Shown: piece after piece, positions 1-10,729 of the stretch
Position numbering within the stretch: position 1 is the stretch's first letter
Layout: each line of letters opens with the position of its first letter
Source: Bacillus sp. Cs-700
GTDB lineage: Bacteria; Bacillota; Bacilli; Bacillales; Guptibacillaceae
Direction: 5' to 3'
Assembly: GCF_011082085.1 (NCBI RefSeq)
Contig: NZ_CP041063.1
Location: 248,001 to 312,000, forward strand
Length of the DNA stretch: 64,000 nucleotides
The notes under the pieces: model-generated
Databases searched by the model: none
The model's input: only the letters and a program-made list of their open reading frames with translations
Told to the model about the DNA's origin: nothing
Made by a program: the position numbers and the translations under genes

Positions 1-1
1 G

Positions 2-1420
2 CAATCACGTGAAGATGTCGACAATGTTCTAAAACGCATTGAAGGCGATCAGTTTAATATCCAGTCTGTTCAAAAGAAGGAACGTAAACGAAACCCGGCC
101 CTACCGTTTACTACTTCTTCTCTTCAGCAGGAAGCGGCGAGAAAACTTAATTTCCGCGCGAAGAAAACGATGATGCTCGCTCAGCAACTTTATGAGGGAA
201 TCGCAATCGGAAAGCAGGGAACGGTTGGTTTAATTACGTACATGCGAACTGACTCAACACGTATTTCTGAAACGGCGAAGGATGAAGCGAAAGAATACAT
301 TCAGGGTAAATATGGTGACACATACTTATCAGCTAAAAAGCCTGCTAAGAAACAGTCAGGAAAATCACAAGATGCTCACGAAGCGGTTCGACCAACATCG
401 GTTATGCGTGACCCATCTGAAATGAAGGCTTACTTAAAGCGTGATCAGCTTCGTTTATACAAGTTGATCTGGGAGCGTTTTGTAGCGAGCCAGATGGCAC
501 CGGCTATCATGGATACGATGAGCGTTGACTTAGAAAACAATGGAACGACTTTCCGTGCAACTGGTTCTAAAGTGAAATTTAAAGGGTTTATGAAAGTGTA
601 TGTTGAAGGAAACGACGACAATAAAAAGGAAGAAGATAAGATGCTTCCTGATCTTGAAGAAGGAATGAACGTATCCACTTCAGACATTGATCCGACACAG
701 CACTTTACACAGCCACCGCCGAGATATTCAGAAGCGCGTCTTGTTAAAACAATGGAAGAACTCGGTATAGGAAGACCATCTACTTATGCACCAACCCTCG
801 ATACGATTCAGCGTAGAGGATACGTGGCATTAGAAGATAAGAAATTTGTTCCAACTGAACTTGGCGAAATAGTGTTAGAGCTGATTTTGGAGTTCTTCCA
901 GGATATTATCAACATTGAATTTACGGCTGGATTAGAAAATGATCTTGACAAAATCGAGGATGGCGAGGCAGAATGGATTTCTGTCATCAACGAATTTTAT
1001 CAAAACTTCGAACAGCGCCTGAAGGTAGCTGAGGAAGAAATGAAGGAAGTCGAAATTAAAGACGAACCTGCTGGAGAAGATTGTGAAAAGTGTGGTTCTC
1101 CAATGGTCATTAAGATGGGACGTTATGGAAAGTTTATGGCTTGCTCAAACTTCCCTGATTGTCGCAATACAAAACCGATATTAAAAGAAGTTGGCGTGAC
1201 TTGTCCAAAGTGTAAAGAAGGTAATGTCGTTGAACGTAAAAGTAAGAAAAATCGCCTTTTCTATGGTTGTGATCGTTTCCCTGAATGTGATTTCCTATCG
1301 TGGGATAAACCGATCAAACGTCCATGTCCTAAATGCGGTGACTTACTTGTTGAGAAGAAAACGAAGAAAAAGAAAGAAATTAAGTGTGTGAACTGTGATT
1401 TCGTTGAAGAAGAAAATTAG
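2..1420 (+). CDS. topA: DNA topoisomerase I, 5'-truncated by window edge
   Basis: The reading frame is open from base 2, so the N-terminal Toprim part lies outside the window. Type IA topoisomerase I nicks and religates one DNA strand to relax negative supercoils. The catalytic tyrosine sits in [14 protein letters not shown] (Tyr codon 239-241). The C-terminus carries three zinc-ribbon modules with CxxC pairs, starting near 1082, 1201 and 1324; the first two have a second paired-cysteine half of the form CSNFPDC or CDRFPEC. The internal ATG at 170 is not a real start, because the residues before it continue the family sequence. The next gene, trmFO, starts 15 bp downstream, as in other Bacilli. 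Confidence 0.97.
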   Translation, partial: QSREDVDNVLKRIEGDQFNIQSVQKKERKRNPALPFTTSSLQQEAARKLNFRAKKTMMLAQQLYEGIAIGKQGTVGLITYMRTDSTRISETAKDEAKEYIQGKYGDTYLSAKKPAKKQSGKSQDAHEAVRPTSVMRDPSEMKAYLKRDQLRLYKLIWERFVASQMAPAIMDTMSVDLENNGTTFRATGSKVKFKGFMKVYVEGNDDNKKEEDKMLPDLEEGMNVSTSDIDPTQHFTQPPPRYSEARLVKTMEELGIGRPSTYAPTLDTIQRRGYVALEDKKFVPTELGEIVLELILEFFQDIINIEFTAGLENDLDKIEDGEAEWISVINEFYQNFEQRLKVAEEEMKEVEIKDEPAGEDCEKCGSPMVIKMGRYGKFMACSNFPDCRNTKPILKEVGVTCPKCKEGNVVERKSKKNRLFYGCDRFPECDFLSWDKPIKRPCPKCGDLLVEKKTKKKKEIKCVNCDFVEEEN

Positions 1421-1435
1421 TAAGGGGTTATAGTA

Positions 1436-2740
1436 ATGAGTAAACACGTGACGGTGATTGGCGCCGGTCTTGCTGGCAGTGAAGCCGCGTGGCAGCTTGC
1501 AAAGCGAGGAGTGGATGTTCATCTTTATGAGATGCGTCCAAAGAAGCAAACGCCTGCTCACCATACTGATAAATTTGCGGAGCTTGTGTGCAGTAACTCG
1601 CTAAGAGCGAATACGTTAACAAACGCAGTTGGAGTATTAAAAGAAGAAATGCGAAAGATGGACTCTGTTATTATTAACTCGGCTGATGAATGTGCTGTCC
1701 CTGCGGGTGGTGCACTTGCAGTCGATCGCCATGAATTCGCCGCTAAAGTAACGGAGAATGTTAAAAACCATCCTAACGTAACGGTTTTTTCAGAAGAGTG
1801 CACAAAAATTCCTGATGGACCAACGATTATTGCGACAGGTCCTCTTACATCGAAAGATCTATCTGATCAATTGAAGGCGCTAAGTGGTGAAGAGTATTTA
1901 TACTTCTATGATGCTGCTGCTCCTATCATTGAAACAGAAAGCATCGATATGGACAAAGTGTACAAGAAGTCCCGTTATGATAAGGGAGAAGCAGCGTACT
2001 TAAACTGTCCAATGACGGAGGAAGAGTTTAACACGTTCTACGAAGCGCTTATATCCGCTGAAACGGTCCCGCTAAAAGAATTTGAGAAGGAAATTTTCTT
2101 TGAGGGCTGTATGCCCATCGAAGTTATGGCTCAACGTGGACAGAAAACGATGACGTTTGGTCCTCTTAAACCTGTTGGATTAGAAGATCCTCGCACAGGT
2201 AAGCGTCCTTATGCGGTCGTGCAGCTGAGACAGGATAATGCGTCGGGTACGCTTTACAACATCGTTGGATTCCAGACACACCTTAAATGGGGACCGCAAA
2301 AAGAAGTAATTCGCTTAATTCCAGGTCTTGAGAATGCTGATATTGTTCGTTATGGCGTGATGCACCGAAATACGTTCATTAACTCGCCTAATCTATTAAA
2401 ACCAACCTATCAGTATAAAGAACGTGAGAATCTCTTTTTCGCTGGTCAAATGACGGGTGTTGAAGGCTATGTCGAATCGGCGGCATCAGGCTTAATTGCT
2501 GGTTTTAATGCTGCTCGGCTCATGAATGATGAAGAGCCATTAGTATTCCCTGAAGAAACGGCACTTGGTAGTTTAGCGAATTATATTACAACAGCGAATC
2601 CAGATAATTTCCAACCGATGAACGCTAACTTTGGGTTGTTTCCACCACTTGAAACGCGGATCAAAAGCAAAAAAGAACGCAACGAAACGATCGCGAATCG
2701 AGCCTTAGAAACAATTCAGAATTTTGTAAAAAGATTGTAA
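1436..2740 (+). CDS. trmFO: methylenetetrahydrofolate-tRNA-(uracil-5-)-methyltransferase
   Basis: A 434-aa folate/FAD-dependent enzyme that makes 5-methyluridine at position 54 of tRNA. The N-terminus has the dinucleotide-binding fold [14 protein letters not shown] (residues 5-18) for FAD. The conserved cysteine motifs ELVCSNS and FEGCMPIE are present; these cysteines are implicated in methyl transfer in this family. The glycine-rich [16 protein letters not shown] near the C-terminus also belongs to the FAD site. It lies between topA and xerC, the usual Bacillus order (old name gid). Length is normal. Confidence 0.97.
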   Translation: MSKHVTVIGAGLAGSEAAWQLAKRGVDVHLYEMRPKKQTPAHHTDKFAELVCSNSLRANTLTNAVGVLKEEMRKMDSVIINSADECAVPAGGALAVDRHEFAAKVTENVKNHPNVTVFSEECTKIPDGPTIIATGPLTSKDLSDQLKALSGEEYLYFYDAAAPIIETESIDMDKVYKKSRYDKGEAAYLNCPMTEEEFNTFYEALISAETVPLKEFEKEIFFEGCMPIEVMAQRGQKTMTFGPLKPVGLEDPRTGKRPYAVVQLRQDNASGTLYNIVGFQTHLKWGPQKEVIRLIPGLENADIVRYGVMHRNTFINSPNLLKPTYQYKERENLFFAGQMTGVEGYVESAASGLIAGFNAARLMNDEEPLVFPEETALGSLANYITTANPDNFQPMNANFGLFPPLETRIKSKKERNETIANRALETIQNFVKRL

Positions 2741-2752
2741 ATTTCTATTGCT

Positions 2753-2789
2753 AAGGCTTCTAAATTGTGTTACGATTTAGAAGCCTTTT
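2753..2789 (+). terminator. inverted repeat between trmFO and xerC
   Basis: A perfect 13-bp stem (2753-2765 with 2775-2787) and a 9-nt loop are followed by only four T residues that run into the xerC ribosome binding site. It looks like a weak terminator or attenuator rather than a strong stop. Confidence 0.5.
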
Positions 2790-2801
2790 GAGGTGATGAC
2801 G

Positions 2802-3707
2802 ATGAATAACAATCAACAAGCTCATATTCAATCATTTTCTGAATATCTTCAGATTGAAAAGAATTGTTCACCACATACGATCTCAGGTTATTTACAGGAT
2901 ATTGAACATTTCCGGTCTTTTATGAAGCAGCAGACTATCGATGTCTTTGCTGCTGTTTCTTATGCAGATGTCAGAATTTATTTAACTGAGCTTCATGAGC
3001 GAGGTTACGCAAGAAAAACAGCAGCAAGAAAAATTTCAACGTTACGAAGCTTATATCGATTCCTTTTACGTGAGAACATCGTAGAGATTAATCCCTTTAC
3101 AATGAGTTCCCTGCCAAAACAAGAAAAACGTCTGCCGCAATTTTTGTACGAAAAAGAACTTAACGTGCTTTTTGACACGCCAGATACCACGAAGCCGCTT
3201 GGTCAACGCGACAGAGCGCTGCTCGAAGTACTATACGGGTGTGGCATACGAGTGAGTGAGTGTGTTGGGCTTAATTTAGAAGATATTGATTTTGCGATTG
3301 GGACGATTTTTGTACTTGGTAAAGGACGTAAGGAAAGGTATGTACCAATAGGGAGTTTCGCTATAGATGCAATGAAAGACTACATTCACGATGGACGAGA
3401 ACAGTTGCTGTCGTCAGGGAAAGAGCCGACTAAAGCCCTGTTCCTAAATTTTAGAGGTAGTCGTGTGACAGCAAGAGGTGTTCGGACAATTTTAGATAAG
3501 ATTGTAAAAGATGCCTCTTTGCATGTACATATAAGCCCGCATGTGATGAGACACACATTCGCAACCCATTTGCTGAATGAAGGGGCAGACTTACGTTCTG
3601 TGCAGGAGCTATTAGGGCATTCTGATTTATCATCTACTCAGATCTATACCCACGTGACGGGAGATCGATTGCGAAATATATACATGAACCATCACCCAAG
3701 AGCTTAA
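2802..3707 (+). CDS. xerC: tyrosine recombinase XerC
   Basis: A 301-aa integrase-family recombinase (CodV in B. subtilis) that acts with XerD at the dif site to resolve chromosome dimers. The N-terminal SAM-like DNA-binding domain covers about residues 5-90. The catalytic domain shows the Arg in [14 protein letters not shown] (His and Arg), the second His in [11 protein letters not shown] and the nucleophile Tyr in QIYTHV. The frame also offers GTG at 2793 and ATG at 2796, but the GAGGTG Shine-Dalgarno at 2790-2795 best fits the ATG at 2802. First gene of the xerC-hslV-hslU-codY cluster. Confidence 0.96.
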   Translation: MNNNQQAHIQSFSEYLQIEKNCSPHTISGYLQDIEHFRSFMKQQTIDVFAAVSYADVRIYLTELHERGYARKTAARKISTLRSLYRFLLRENIVEINPFTMSSLPKQEKRLPQFLYEKELNVLFDTPDTTKPLGQRDRALLEVLYGCGIRVSECVGLNLEDIDFAIGTIFVLGKGRKERYVPIGSFAIDAMKDYIHDGREQLLSSGKEPTKALFLNFRGSRVTARGVRTILDKIVKDASLHVHISPHVMRHTFATHLLNEGADLRSVQELLGHSDLSSTQIYTHVTGDRLRNIYMNHHPRA

Positions 3708-3727
3708 GGGCTCGGGAGGAGGAACTT

Positions 3728-4267
3728 ATGGGAGACTTTCATTCTACAACGATATTTGCCGTTCAGCATAATGGCGAGTGTGCAATGGCTGGTGACGGTC
3801 AGGTTACATTCGGAAATGCTGTGGTCATGAAGCATACAGCTAAGAAAGTAAGAAGGCTTTTTCATGGGAAAGTAGTTGCGGGATTTGCAGGATCCGTTGC
3901 TGATGCTTTTACTCTTTTTGAGAAATTTGAGAGCAAGCTTGAGGAATTTGGTGGCAACCTTCAGCGTGCCGCTGTGGAGCTTGCTAAAGAATGGCGCAGT
4001 GATCGCGTGTTAAGGAAGCTTGAAGCGATGCTAATTGTAATGAACAAAGATGAACTTTTGCTAATCTCAGGTACTGGTGAAGTGATTGAACCTGATGATG
4101 GCATTCTTTCAATTGGTTCAGGTTCAAACTACGCTCTTTCAGCAGGCAGAGCACTTAAGCGTTATAGTGATAACAAAACCGCTGAAGAAATAGCGCGAGC
4201 ATCTATGGAAATTGCATCTGAAATATGCGTGTACACGAATGATCAAATTATCGTAGAAACCATTTAG
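3728..4267 (+). CDS. hslV: HslV (ClpQ) protease subunit
   Basis: A 179-aa proteasome-related peptidase that forms dodecamers and degrades proteins unfolded by HslU. The start follows a strong GGGAGGAGG site at spacing 7. The N-terminus reads [12 protein letters not shown], then GDGQVTFG and GSVADAF. From memory, B. subtilis CodW begins MSSFHATTIF and uses an N-terminal serine as nucleophile; here residue 2 is glycine, so Thr7 (first T of TTIF) is the more likely nucleophile after propeptide removal. It lies 30 bp before hslU. The family is certain; the processing is inferred. Confidence 0.96.
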   Translation: MGDFHSTTIFAVQHNGECAMAGDGQVTFGNAVVMKHTAKKVRRLFHGKVVAGFAGSVADAFTLFEKFESKLEEFGGNLQRAAVELAKEWRSDRVLRKLEAMLIVMNKDELLLISGTGEVIEPDDGILSIGSGSNYALSAGRALKRYSDNKTAEEIARASMEIASEICVYTNDQIIVETI

Positions 4268-4297
4268 TATATAAAATGTATCTTTGGAGGAGATCGT

Positions 4298-5692
4298 ATG
4301 TCTAATCCATTAACACCGAGACAAATTGTTGAAAAGCTTGATCAGTATATTGTTGGTCAGAATGACGCGAAGAAGGCTGTCGCAGTGGCATTAAGAAATC
4401 GATACCGCCGTAGCCAGCTGAGCGACAAACTGAAGGATGAAGTGAATCCAAAAAACATCTTAATGATTGGACCTACAGGCGTAGGTAAGACTGAGATAGC
4501 ACGTCGACTTGCTCGCCTTGTCAATGCGCCATTCATTAAAGTTGAAGCAACGAAATTTACTGAAGTAGGTTATGTTGGTCGAGATGTGGAATCGATGGTT
4601 CGTGATCTCGTGGAAACATCAATCAGACTTGTCAAAGAAGATCGCATGGAACAGGTGAAGGGCAAGGCGGAAGAAAATGCGAACAAACGCATTGTGGAAT
4701 TGCTTGTACCTTCTAGTAAAAAGCAAACCCAATACAAAAATCCGCTTGAAATGTTATTTGGTAATCAAGGCCAAGAGGAAACAGCAAACCAGTCCGCAAG
4801 TGAAGATCAGTCCATTGCATCAAGGCGGAAGCAAATGGCTCAGCAGCTCGCACTTGGTGAACTGGAAGATCGCATGATTACAGTGGAAGTTGAAGAGCAA
4901 AACAACTCAATGATGGATATGTTCCAAGGAGCTGGTATGGAACAAATGGGTATGAACATGCAGGATATGCTCGGCAACATCATGCCCAAAAAGAAGAAAA
5001 AGCGTAAGCTGCCAGTGTCAGAAGCAAGAAAAGTTTTAACACAGGACGAAGCGGCGAAACTTGTTGATATGGATGAAATTGCCCAAGATGCTGTTTCAAA
5101 GACAGAACAATCGGGTATCATCTTCATTGATGAAATTGATAAGGTAGCTGGGAAGAGCCAGCAATCAGCTGATGTTTCAAGAGAAGGTGTTCAAAGAGAC
5201 ATTTTACCGATTGTAGAAGGCTCAACAGTAACAACAAAATATGGACCTGTTAAAACAGATCACATTTTATTTATGGCTGCAGGAGCTTTCCATATGTCAA
5301 AACCATCTGATCTAATCCCTGAGCTGCAGGGCCGTTTCCCAATTCGCGTAGAGCTATCTAGTTTAACGGTAGACGACTTTAAGCGGATTTTGACAGAGCC
5401 TGATAATGCTCTTGTGAAGCAATATACAGCTTTATTAGAAACTGAAGGTATTAAAGTTGAATTTTCTGACGATGCTATTCTTAAAATTGCTACAATTGCT
5501 ACAGAAGTGAACCAAGACACGGATAATATTGGTGCGCGAAGACTTCATACAATTTTAGAAAAGCTTCTTGAAGATCTTTCATTTGAAGCGCCAGACATTA
5601 ATCTAGACAGCATTACAATCACACCAGAGTATGTTGAGGAAAAGTTAGCTTCTATTGCGAAGAACCGTGACCTCAGCCAATACATCCTATAA
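4298..5692 (+). CDS. hslU: HslU (ClpY) AAA+ unfoldase subunit
   Basis: A 464-aa ATPase that unfolds substrates and feeds them to HslV. Walker A is GPTGVGKT (residues 58-65); Walker B/DExD is in GIIFIDEID (about 272-280); sensor 2 lies in [22 protein letters not shown]. The inserted I-domain between them is Gln/Met-rich, with a KKKKKRK cluster before the return to the AAA+ core. The C-terminal hydrophobic tail (SQYIL) is the part that docks in HslV pockets in this family. A GGAGG site precedes the ATG. Confidence 0.97.
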   Translation: MSNPLTPRQIVEKLDQYIVGQNDAKKAVAVALRNRYRRSQLSDKLKDEVNPKNILMIGPTGVGKTEIARRLARLVNAPFIKVEATKFTEVGYVGRDVESMVRDLVETSIRLVKEDRMEQVKGKAEENANKRIVELLVPSSKKQTQYKNPLEMLFGNQGQEETANQSASEDQSIASRRKQMAQQLALGELEDRMITVEVEEQNNSMMDMFQGAGMEQMGMNMQDMLGNIMPKKKKKRKLPVSEARKVLTQDEAAKLVDMDEIAQDAVSKTEQSGIIFIDEIDKVAGKSQQSADVSREGVQRDILPIVEGSTVTTKYGPVKTDHILFMAAGAFHMSKPSDLIPELQGRFPIRVELSSLTVDDFKRILTEPDNALVKQYTALLETEGIKVEFSDDAILKIATIATEVNQDTDNIGARRLHTILEKLLEDLSFEAPDINLDSITITPEYVEEKLASIAKNRDLSQYIL

Positions 5693-5713
5693 TACATACA
5701 GGAGGACAAAACA

Positions 5714-6490
5714 ATGAATTTACTAGAAAAAACAAGAAAAATTAATGGTATGCTACAAAAGTCAGAGGGGCCAGTTAACTTTACCGATATGGCAGAAACA
5801 TTACGTGACGCGATTATGGCTAACGTATATGTTGTAAGCCGTAGAGGGAAATTACTTGGCATCGCGATTAATCAAGAAATTGAGAACGAACGTATGAAGA
5901 ATATGTTCTCAGAGCGTCAGTTTCCTGAAGAATATACGCAGAATCTCTTTAACATTGGTGAAACGTCTTCGAATCTTGACATTACAAGCGAATACACAGC
6001 TTTCCCTGTAGAGAATCGTGATCTTTTCGAAAAAGGTCTAACAACGATTGTACCAATCGTTGGTGGTGGAAGCCGTCTAGGTACGCTTATTCTTTCTCGT
6101 CTAAGCGATTCATTCTCAGATGATGATCTTTTGTTAGCTGAGTACGGTGCAACCGTAGTAGGAATGGAAATTCTTCATGAGAAAGCAGAAGAAATTGAAG
6201 AAGAAGCAAGAAACAAAGCAGTCGTTCAAATGGCGATTTCTTCTCTTTCCTATAGTGAACTTGAAGCAATTGAGCATATTTTCGAAGAACTCGAAGGAAA
6301 TGAAGGACTTCTTGTTGCAAGTAAAATTGCTGATCGCGTAGGGATTACACGTTCTGTCATCGTAAACGCTCTTCGTAAGCTTGAGAGTGCTGGTGTTATT
6401 GAGTCTCGTTCTCTAGGAATGAAAGGAACTTATATTAAAGTTCTTAACGATAAGTTTCTTGTAGAACTTTCAAAACTGAAGACGCAATAA
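5714..6490 (+). CDS. codY: GTP-sensing global repressor CodY
   Basis: A 258-aa pleiotropic regulator that senses GTP and branched-chain amino acids and represses stationary-phase genes. The N-terminal GAF domain (about residues 1-155) is followed by a linker and a winged helix-turn-helix around residues 200-225 ([20 protein letters not shown]). Length and sequence are typical. It follows hslU by 21 bp with an AGGAGG site and ends the operon at a strong terminator. In B. subtilis the fla/che operon follows here, but in this window rpsB is next. Confidence 0.98.
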   Translation: MNLLEKTRKINGMLQKSEGPVNFTDMAETLRDAIMANVYVVSRRGKLLGIAINQEIENERMKNMFSERQFPEEYTQNLFNIGETSSNLDITSEYTAFPVENRDLFEKGLTTIVPIVGGGSRLGTLILSRLSDSFSDDDLLLAEYGATVVGMEILHEKAEEIEEEARNKAVVQMAISSLSYSELEAIEHIFEELEGNEGLLVASKIADRVGITRSVIVNALRKLESAGVIESRSLGMKGTYIKVLNDKFLVELSKLKTQ

Positions 6491-6498
6491 TTGATCAA

Positions 6499-6525
6499 AC
6501 GCTCCGGGACTCTCGGAGCGTTTTT
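6499..6525 (+). terminator. Rho-independent terminator after codY
   Basis: A 9-bp perfect stem (AACGCTCCG with CGGAGCGTT), a 6-nt loop and a T tract, 8 bp after the codY stop. It ends the xerC-hslV-hslU-codY transcript. Confidence 0.9.
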
Positions 6526-6633
6526 ATTAGTATTTTCCGCATTTTTTTATGCGTGGCACATTGGAATGCTGAGCTTTTATATGGATTATGAGAGTAAGGG
6601 AATATAGGTATTCATGGAATTTAAGATTTAAAC

Positions 6634-6662
6634 TTGCGACTTGTCACATGATATGATATATT
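6634..6662 (+). promoter_or_regulatory. SigA promoter of rpsB
   Basis: TTGCGA (6634-6639), a 17-bp spacer and TATATT (6657-6662) with an extended -10 TGA just before it. It lies about 115 bp upstream of rpsB in an otherwise empty spacer. Confidence 0.75.
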
Positions 6663-6777
6663 AATCAACGGTGTTAATCACACACGCTTGTTGATTTGGA
6701 AAGTGGTGCTGCAGACGCAGTTTTTTCCGAAATAGATGCAAGCGGAGGATAAAAAAACCATTAGGAGGAACACAATC
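6663..6777 (+). promoter_or_regulatory. rpsB 5' leader, possible S2 autoregulation site
   Basis: The predicted transcript has a leader of about 110 nt. It holds an AATCAAC/GTTGATT hairpin (6663-6669 with 6690-6696) and then a short CTGC/GCAG stem followed by six T (6709-6726), which resembles a weak attenuator. S2 is known to autoregulate in several bacteria; I cannot match this leader to a named RNA family by eye. Confidence 0.4.
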
Positions 6778-7509
6778 ATGGCAGTAATCTCTATGAAACA
6801 GCTTCTTGAAGCTGGGGTACACTTCGGTCATCAGACTCGTCGTTGGAACCCGAAAATGAAACCTTATATCTTCACTGAAAGAAACGGTATCTACATTATC
6901 GATCTTCAAAAAACAGTGAAGAAAGTCGAAGAAGCTTATAACTTCGTTCGTGACATCGCTCAGGACGGTGGTAAAGTTCTTTTCGTAGGTACAAAAAAGC
7001 AAGCGCAAGATTCCGTTAAGGATGAAGCGATCCGTGCTGGTCAATACTACATCAACCAACGCTGGTTGGGTGGAACGCTTACGAACTTTGAAACTATTCA
7101 AAAGCGTATCAACCGCCTGAAGAGCCTTGAAAAGATGCAAGAAGACGGTACGTTCGAAGTACTACCTAAGAAAGAAGTTATGCTTCTTAAAAAAGAAATG
7201 GATCGCCTTGAAAGATTCCTTGGTGGTATTAAAGATATGAACGGCGTTCCAGACGCAATGTTCGTAATCGACCCTCGTAAAGAGCGTATCGCTATTGCTG
7301 AGGCTCGTAAGCTTAATATCCCTATCGTTGCGATCGTGGATACAAACTGTGATCCAGATGAGATCGACTATATTATCCCTGGTAACGACGATGCAATCCG
7401 CGCTGTGAAACTTCTTACTGCTAAAATGGCTGACGCTGTTATCGAAGTTAGCAAAGTAGAAGAAGAAGCAGAAGTTGAAGCGGTAGAAACTGAAGAAACA
7501 TCTGTATAA
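6778..7509 (+). CDS. rpsB: 30S ribosomal protein S2
   Basis: A 243-aa protein starting [19 protein letters not shown], the S2 signature, with [13 protein letters not shown] and [18 protein letters not shown] further on. An AGGAGG site 7 bp before the ATG at 6778 fixes the start; the in-frame ATG at 6736 is in the leader. The C-terminus is an acidic Glu/Val-rich tail, as in other Bacilli. S2 is among the last proteins added to the small subunit. Confidence 0.98.
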   Translation: MAVISMKQLLEAGVHFGHQTRRWNPKMKPYIFTERNGIYIIDLQKTVKKVEEAYNFVRDIAQDGGKVLFVGTKKQAQDSVKDEAIRAGQYYINQRWLGGTLTNFETIQKRINRLKSLEKMQEDGTFEVLPKKEVMLLKKEMDRLERFLGGIKDMNGVPDAMFVIDPRKERIAIAEARKLNIPIVAIVDTNCDPDEIDYIIPGNDDAIRAVKLLTAKMADAVIEVSKVEEEAEVEAVETEETSV

Positions 7510-7520
7510 GAACACAAAGG

Positions 7521-7561
7521 GGTGATAAAGGGGAACTCTAACCCCTTTATCACCTTTTTTT
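7521..7561 (+). terminator. terminator/attenuator between rpsB and tsf
   Basis: A perfect 13-bp stem (7521-7533 with 7542-7554), an 8-nt loop and seven T. It separates rpsB from tsf, which are usually co-transcribed. I see no clear promoter in the 48 bp after it, so tsf probably depends on partial read-through. Confidence 0.88.
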
Positions 7562-7609
7562 AACCCAAAAGGGTATGATTACATATCATAATTCAAGGAG
7601 GAATTACTA

Positions 7610-8491
7610 ATGGCAGTAACAGCTCAAATGGTAAAAGAATTGCGTGCACAAACAGGCGCAGGAATGATGGATTGCAAAAAAGCACTAACTGAAAACGATG
7701 GTGACATGGACAAGGCAATTGATTGGCTTCGTGAGAAAGGTATCTCGAAAGCAGCGAAAAAAGCTGACCGCGTAGCTGCAGAAGGTCTTGCAACGATCGC
7801 TGTTGAAGGAAACAAAGCAGTAATCGCTGAAATTAACTCTGAAACTGACTTCGTTGCTAAAAACGAGAGCTTTACTTCTTTAATCAACGAAATCTCTCAA
7901 CACCTCCTTAAAGCAAACCCTGAGTCTGTAGATGCAGCTCTTGAAAGCAAAATGGAAAACGGACAAACAGTGACTGAATATTTGAATGATAAAATCGCAA
8001 AAATTGGAGAGAAAATTTCTCTTCGTCGCTTCCAAATCGTTGAGAAAACTGATGCAGATGCATTTGGTGCTTACCTTCACATGGGTGGACGCATCGGTGT
8101 TCTAACACTTCTTGAAGGTACAACTGATGAAGAAGTAGCGAAAGACGTAGCAATGCACACAGCGGCAGTTAACCCTCGTTTCGTATCTCGCGATGCTGTT
8201 CCAGCTGAAGAAGTTGAGCGTGAGCGCGAAGTTCTTAAACAACAAGCTCTTAACGAAGGTAAGCCTGAGAAGATTGTTGAGAAAATGGTAGAAGGCCGTA
8301 TCAACAAATTCTTCGAAGAAATTTCTCTAGTTGATCAGCCGTTTGTTAAAGACACTGATCAAAAAGTAGGAAAGTATGTAGAGTCTAAAGGCGCTACTGT
8401 AAAAGGCTTCATCCGCTACGAAGTTGGCGAAGGCATGGAGAAACGTGAAGATAACTTCGCTGAAGAAGTTATGTCTCAAGTGAAGAAGTAA
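7610..8491 (+). CDS. tsf: translation elongation factor Ts
   Basis: A 293-aa guanine-nucleotide exchange factor that recycles EF-Tu-GDP. The N-terminal UBA-like domain includes [16 protein letters not shown]; the exchange motif TDFVAKN is at residues 79-85; two core dimerisation-type subdomains follow. An AAGGAGG site precedes the ATG at good spacing. It has its own terminator downstream. Confidence 0.98.
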   Translation: MAVTAQMVKELRAQTGAGMMDCKKALTENDGDMDKAIDWLREKGISKAAKKADRVAAEGLATIAVEGNKAVIAEINSETDFVAKNESFTSLINEISQHLLKANPESVDAALESKMENGQTVTEYLNDKIAKIGEKISLRRFQIVEKTDADAFGAYLHMGGRIGVLTLLEGTTDEEVAKDVAMHTAAVNPRFVSRDAVPAEEVEREREVLKQQALNEGKPEKIVEKMVEGRINKFFEEISLVDQPFVKDTDQKVGKYVESKGATVKGFIRYEVGEGMEKREDNFAEEVMSQVKK

Positions 8492-8498
8492 AACAATG

Positions 8499-8527
8499 AT
8501 AGGGAACACGCTGTGTTCCCTATTTTT
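8499..8527 (+). terminator. terminator after tsf
   Basis: An 11-bp perfect stem (ATAGGGAACAC with GTGTTCCCTAT), a 3-nt loop and a T tract, 8 bp after the tsf stop. Confidence 0.88.
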
Positions 8528-8564
8528 CAAGAACAAATACTGATAAACATGCTGGAGGGTTAAA

Positions 8565-9290
8565 ATGAGCGGAGCCAAGTATGAACGCGTTGTGTTAAAA
8601 TTAAGCGGAGAAGCATTGTCCGGTGGAGAAGGTCAGGGAATATCACCTTCAATCGTTCAGTCTATCGCATCACAGGTGAAGGAAATTCATGAAATGGGTG
8701 TAGAAGTTGCTGTTGTTGTTGGCGGTGGAAACATCTGGCGTGGAAAAGTAGGCAGTGAAATGGGAATGGATCGTACGACTGCTGATTATATGGGGATGCT
8801 TGCTACTGTAATGAATTCACTTGCAATGCAGGATAGCCTTGAAAGCATTGGAGTTGAAACGCGTGTTCAAACTTCAATCGAAATGAGACAGGTAGCTGAA
8901 CCGTACATCCGTCGTAAAGCCATTCGTCACCTTGAAAAAAAACGCGTTGTCATTTTTGCAGCAGGTACTGGTAACCCATACTTCTCGACAGATACAACTG
9001 CAGCATTGCGTGCGGCCGAAATCGAAGCAGACGTTATTTTGATGGCTAAAAATAACGTAGACGGCGTTTATACAGCCGATCCGACAGTTGACGCAACTGC
9101 GAAGAAGTATGACACTCTTTCTTACCTTGATGTACTCAAGGAAGGTTTAGCTGTAATGGACTCCACAGCTTCTTCACTTTGTATGGACAATGATATTCCA
9201 CTTGTTGTCTTCTCTATCATGGAAGAAGGCAATATTAAGCGCGCCATTTGTGGCGAAGAAATTGGAACAGTAGTAAAGGGGAGAAATTAA
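8565..9290 (+). CDS. pyrH: UMP kinase
   Basis: A 241-aa kinase of the amino-acid-kinase fold that phosphorylates UMP to UDP for nucleic acid and cell-wall precursor synthesis. The sequence shows [12 protein letters not shown] near the N-terminus, [11 protein letters not shown], the [20 protein letters not shown] nucleotide-site segment and [13 protein letters not shown]. Frr begins one base after its stop, so the two are translationally coupled. No clear promoter was found in the 37 bp after the tsf terminator. Confidence 0.97.
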   Translation: MSGAKYERVVLKLSGEALSGGEGQGISPSIVQSIASQVKEIHEMGVEVAVVVGGGNIWRGKVGSEMGMDRTTADYMGMLATVMNSLAMQDSLESIGVETRVQTSIEMRQVAEPYIRRKAIRHLEKKRVVIFAAGTGNPYFSTDTTAALRAAEIEADVILMAKNNVDGVYTADPTVDATAKKYDTLSYLDVLKEGLAVMDSTASSLCMDNDIPLVVFSIMEEGNIKRAICGEEIGTVVKGRN

Positions 9291-9291
9291 G

Positions 9292-9849
9292 ATGACGAAA
9301 GAAATCTTGAAAAACGCTGAAGAACGTATGCAAAATGGAATTTCAAGCTTAAAGCGTGAGCTAGCGACACTGCGAGCAGGAAGAGCGAATGCTTCTCTAC
9401 TTGATAAAGTTCAAGTAGATTACTATGGTGCTCCAACACCTGTTAACCAACTTGCTGGTGTTTCAGTTCCAGAAGCGCGTATGCTATTAATCCAGCCTTA
9501 CGATAAAACTGCGATTGGTGATATCGAAAAAGCCATTCTTAAATCTGACCTTGGCCTAACTCCTTCTAATGATGGAAATGTCATTCGTCTTACAATCCCA
9601 GCTCTTACGGAAGAGCGTCGTAAAGATCTTGTTAAACTCGTTAAGAAATATGCTGAAGAAGGCAAAGTTGTCATCCGTAACATTCGCCGCGATGCAAATG
9701 ATGAGTTAAAGAAACAAGAAAAAGATGGCGACATTACAGAAGATGAACTTCGCCGCGGAAACGATGATGTGCAGAAGCTTACTGACAAATATGTAGCTGA
9801 AGCTGACAGCATTGCTGCTGATAAAGAAAAAGAAATCATGGAAGTCTAA
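9292..9849 (+). CDS. frr: ribosome recycling factor
   Basis: A 185-aa factor that splits post-termination ribosomes together with EF-G. The N-terminal helix contains [19 protein letters not shown] and the body has [30 protein letters not shown], followed by the long C-terminal helices of the three-helix bundle. The usual length is 185 aa. It lies immediately after pyrH and ends at a terminator. Confidence 0.98.
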   Translation: MTKEILKNAEERMQNGISSLKRELATLRAGRANASLLDKVQVDYYGAPTPVNQLAGVSVPEARMLLIQPYDKTAIGDIEKAILKSDLGLTPSNDGNVIRLTIPALTEERRKDLVKLVKKYAEEGKVVIRNIRRDANDELKKQEKDGDITEDELRRGNDDVQKLTDKYVAEADSIAADKEKEIMEV

Positions 9850-9880
9850 ATCAATAACATGTAAAATAAGATAATAAAAG

Positions 9881-9908
9881 GACCCTCTTTTCCCACAGGG
9901 GGTTTTTT
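9881..9908 (+). terminator. terminator after frr
   Basis: A short GC stem (ACCCT pairing with GGGGGT including one wobble) and seven T. The stem is weaker than the others in this window. Confidence 0.65.
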
Positions 9909-9940
9909 TGTTAAGTAAGTGACACAATGGAGGATTTGCA

Positions 9941-10708
9941 ATGCTTGGGAAGTTCTCGAACTGGATGAGAAAGAATGAAGATGAGGAACAATTAGAAATT
10001 AACACATCTGCTAATATCCCAGGACATATTGCGATCATTATGGATGGCAATGGACGCTGGGCCAAGAAGCGAGGTCTCCCACGTGTGGCTGGCCACCGTG
10101 AAGGTGTGAAGGTAGTCAAGAAGATCGTTCGAAAGGCAAACGATCTAGGCGTTCATTATTTAACGCTCTATGCCTTTTCAACTGAAAATTGGAAACGACC
10201 GAAAGAGGAAGTAGACTTTTTGATGAAGCTCCCAGAACAATTTCTACTTAGCCACCTGCCAGAGTTGATTGAGCAGAATGTTCAAGTACGAATAATGGGA
10301 GAACGAGAGCAGCTGCCCCCCCATACGTTCAAAGCCATTAGCAAGGCAGTAGAAGAAACGAAAGATAACACCGGACTTATTCTTAATTTCGCACTAAACT
10401 ATGGCAGTCGTCATGAAATGAAGATGGCCATGCAGCGGTTATTAAGTGATGTGAAAAAGGGGATACTGACAGAAGAAGAGATTACGGAAGAGAGAATTTC
10501 TTCCTATTTACTCAGTAGTCAATATCCGGATCCGGATTTACTTATACGGACAAGCGGAGAAATACGCTTAAGTAACTTTATGCTCTGGCAGCTGGCTTAC
10601 ACAGAACTATGGTTTACAGAAGTTCTATGGCCTGATTTCACAGAGCACCATTTTGTTGAAGCCGTACAGGAATATCAGCGAAGAGGAAGACGTTACGGCG
10701 GGGTGTAA
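9941..10708 (+). CDS. uppS: undecaprenyl diphosphate synthase
   Basis: A 255-aa cis-prenyltransferase that elongates farnesyl diphosphate to C55 undecaprenyl diphosphate, the lipid carrier for cell-wall synthesis. The motif HIAIIMDGNGRWAKKRG is at residues 29-45, with the catalytic Asp35, followed by GHREG. LYAFSTENWKRP and LIRTSGEIRLSNFMLWQLAY are also conserved. It opens the uppS-cdsA-dxr-rseP-proS cluster; cdsA begins 21 bp later. Confidence 0.97.
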   Translation: MLGKFSNWMRKNEDEEQLEINTSANIPGHIAIIMDGNGRWAKKRGLPRVAGHREGVKVVKKIVRKANDLGVHYLTLYAFSTENWKRPKEEVDFLMKLPEQFLLSHLPELIEQNVQVRIMGEREQLPPHTFKAISKAVEETKDNTGLILNFALNYGSRHEMKMAMQRLLSDVKKGILTEEEITEERISSYLLSSQYPDPDLLIRTSGEIRLSNFMLWQLAYTELWFTEVLWPDFTEHHFVEAVQEYQRRGRRYGGV

Positions 10709-10729
10709 GTGTAGGAGGACATTAATGTA

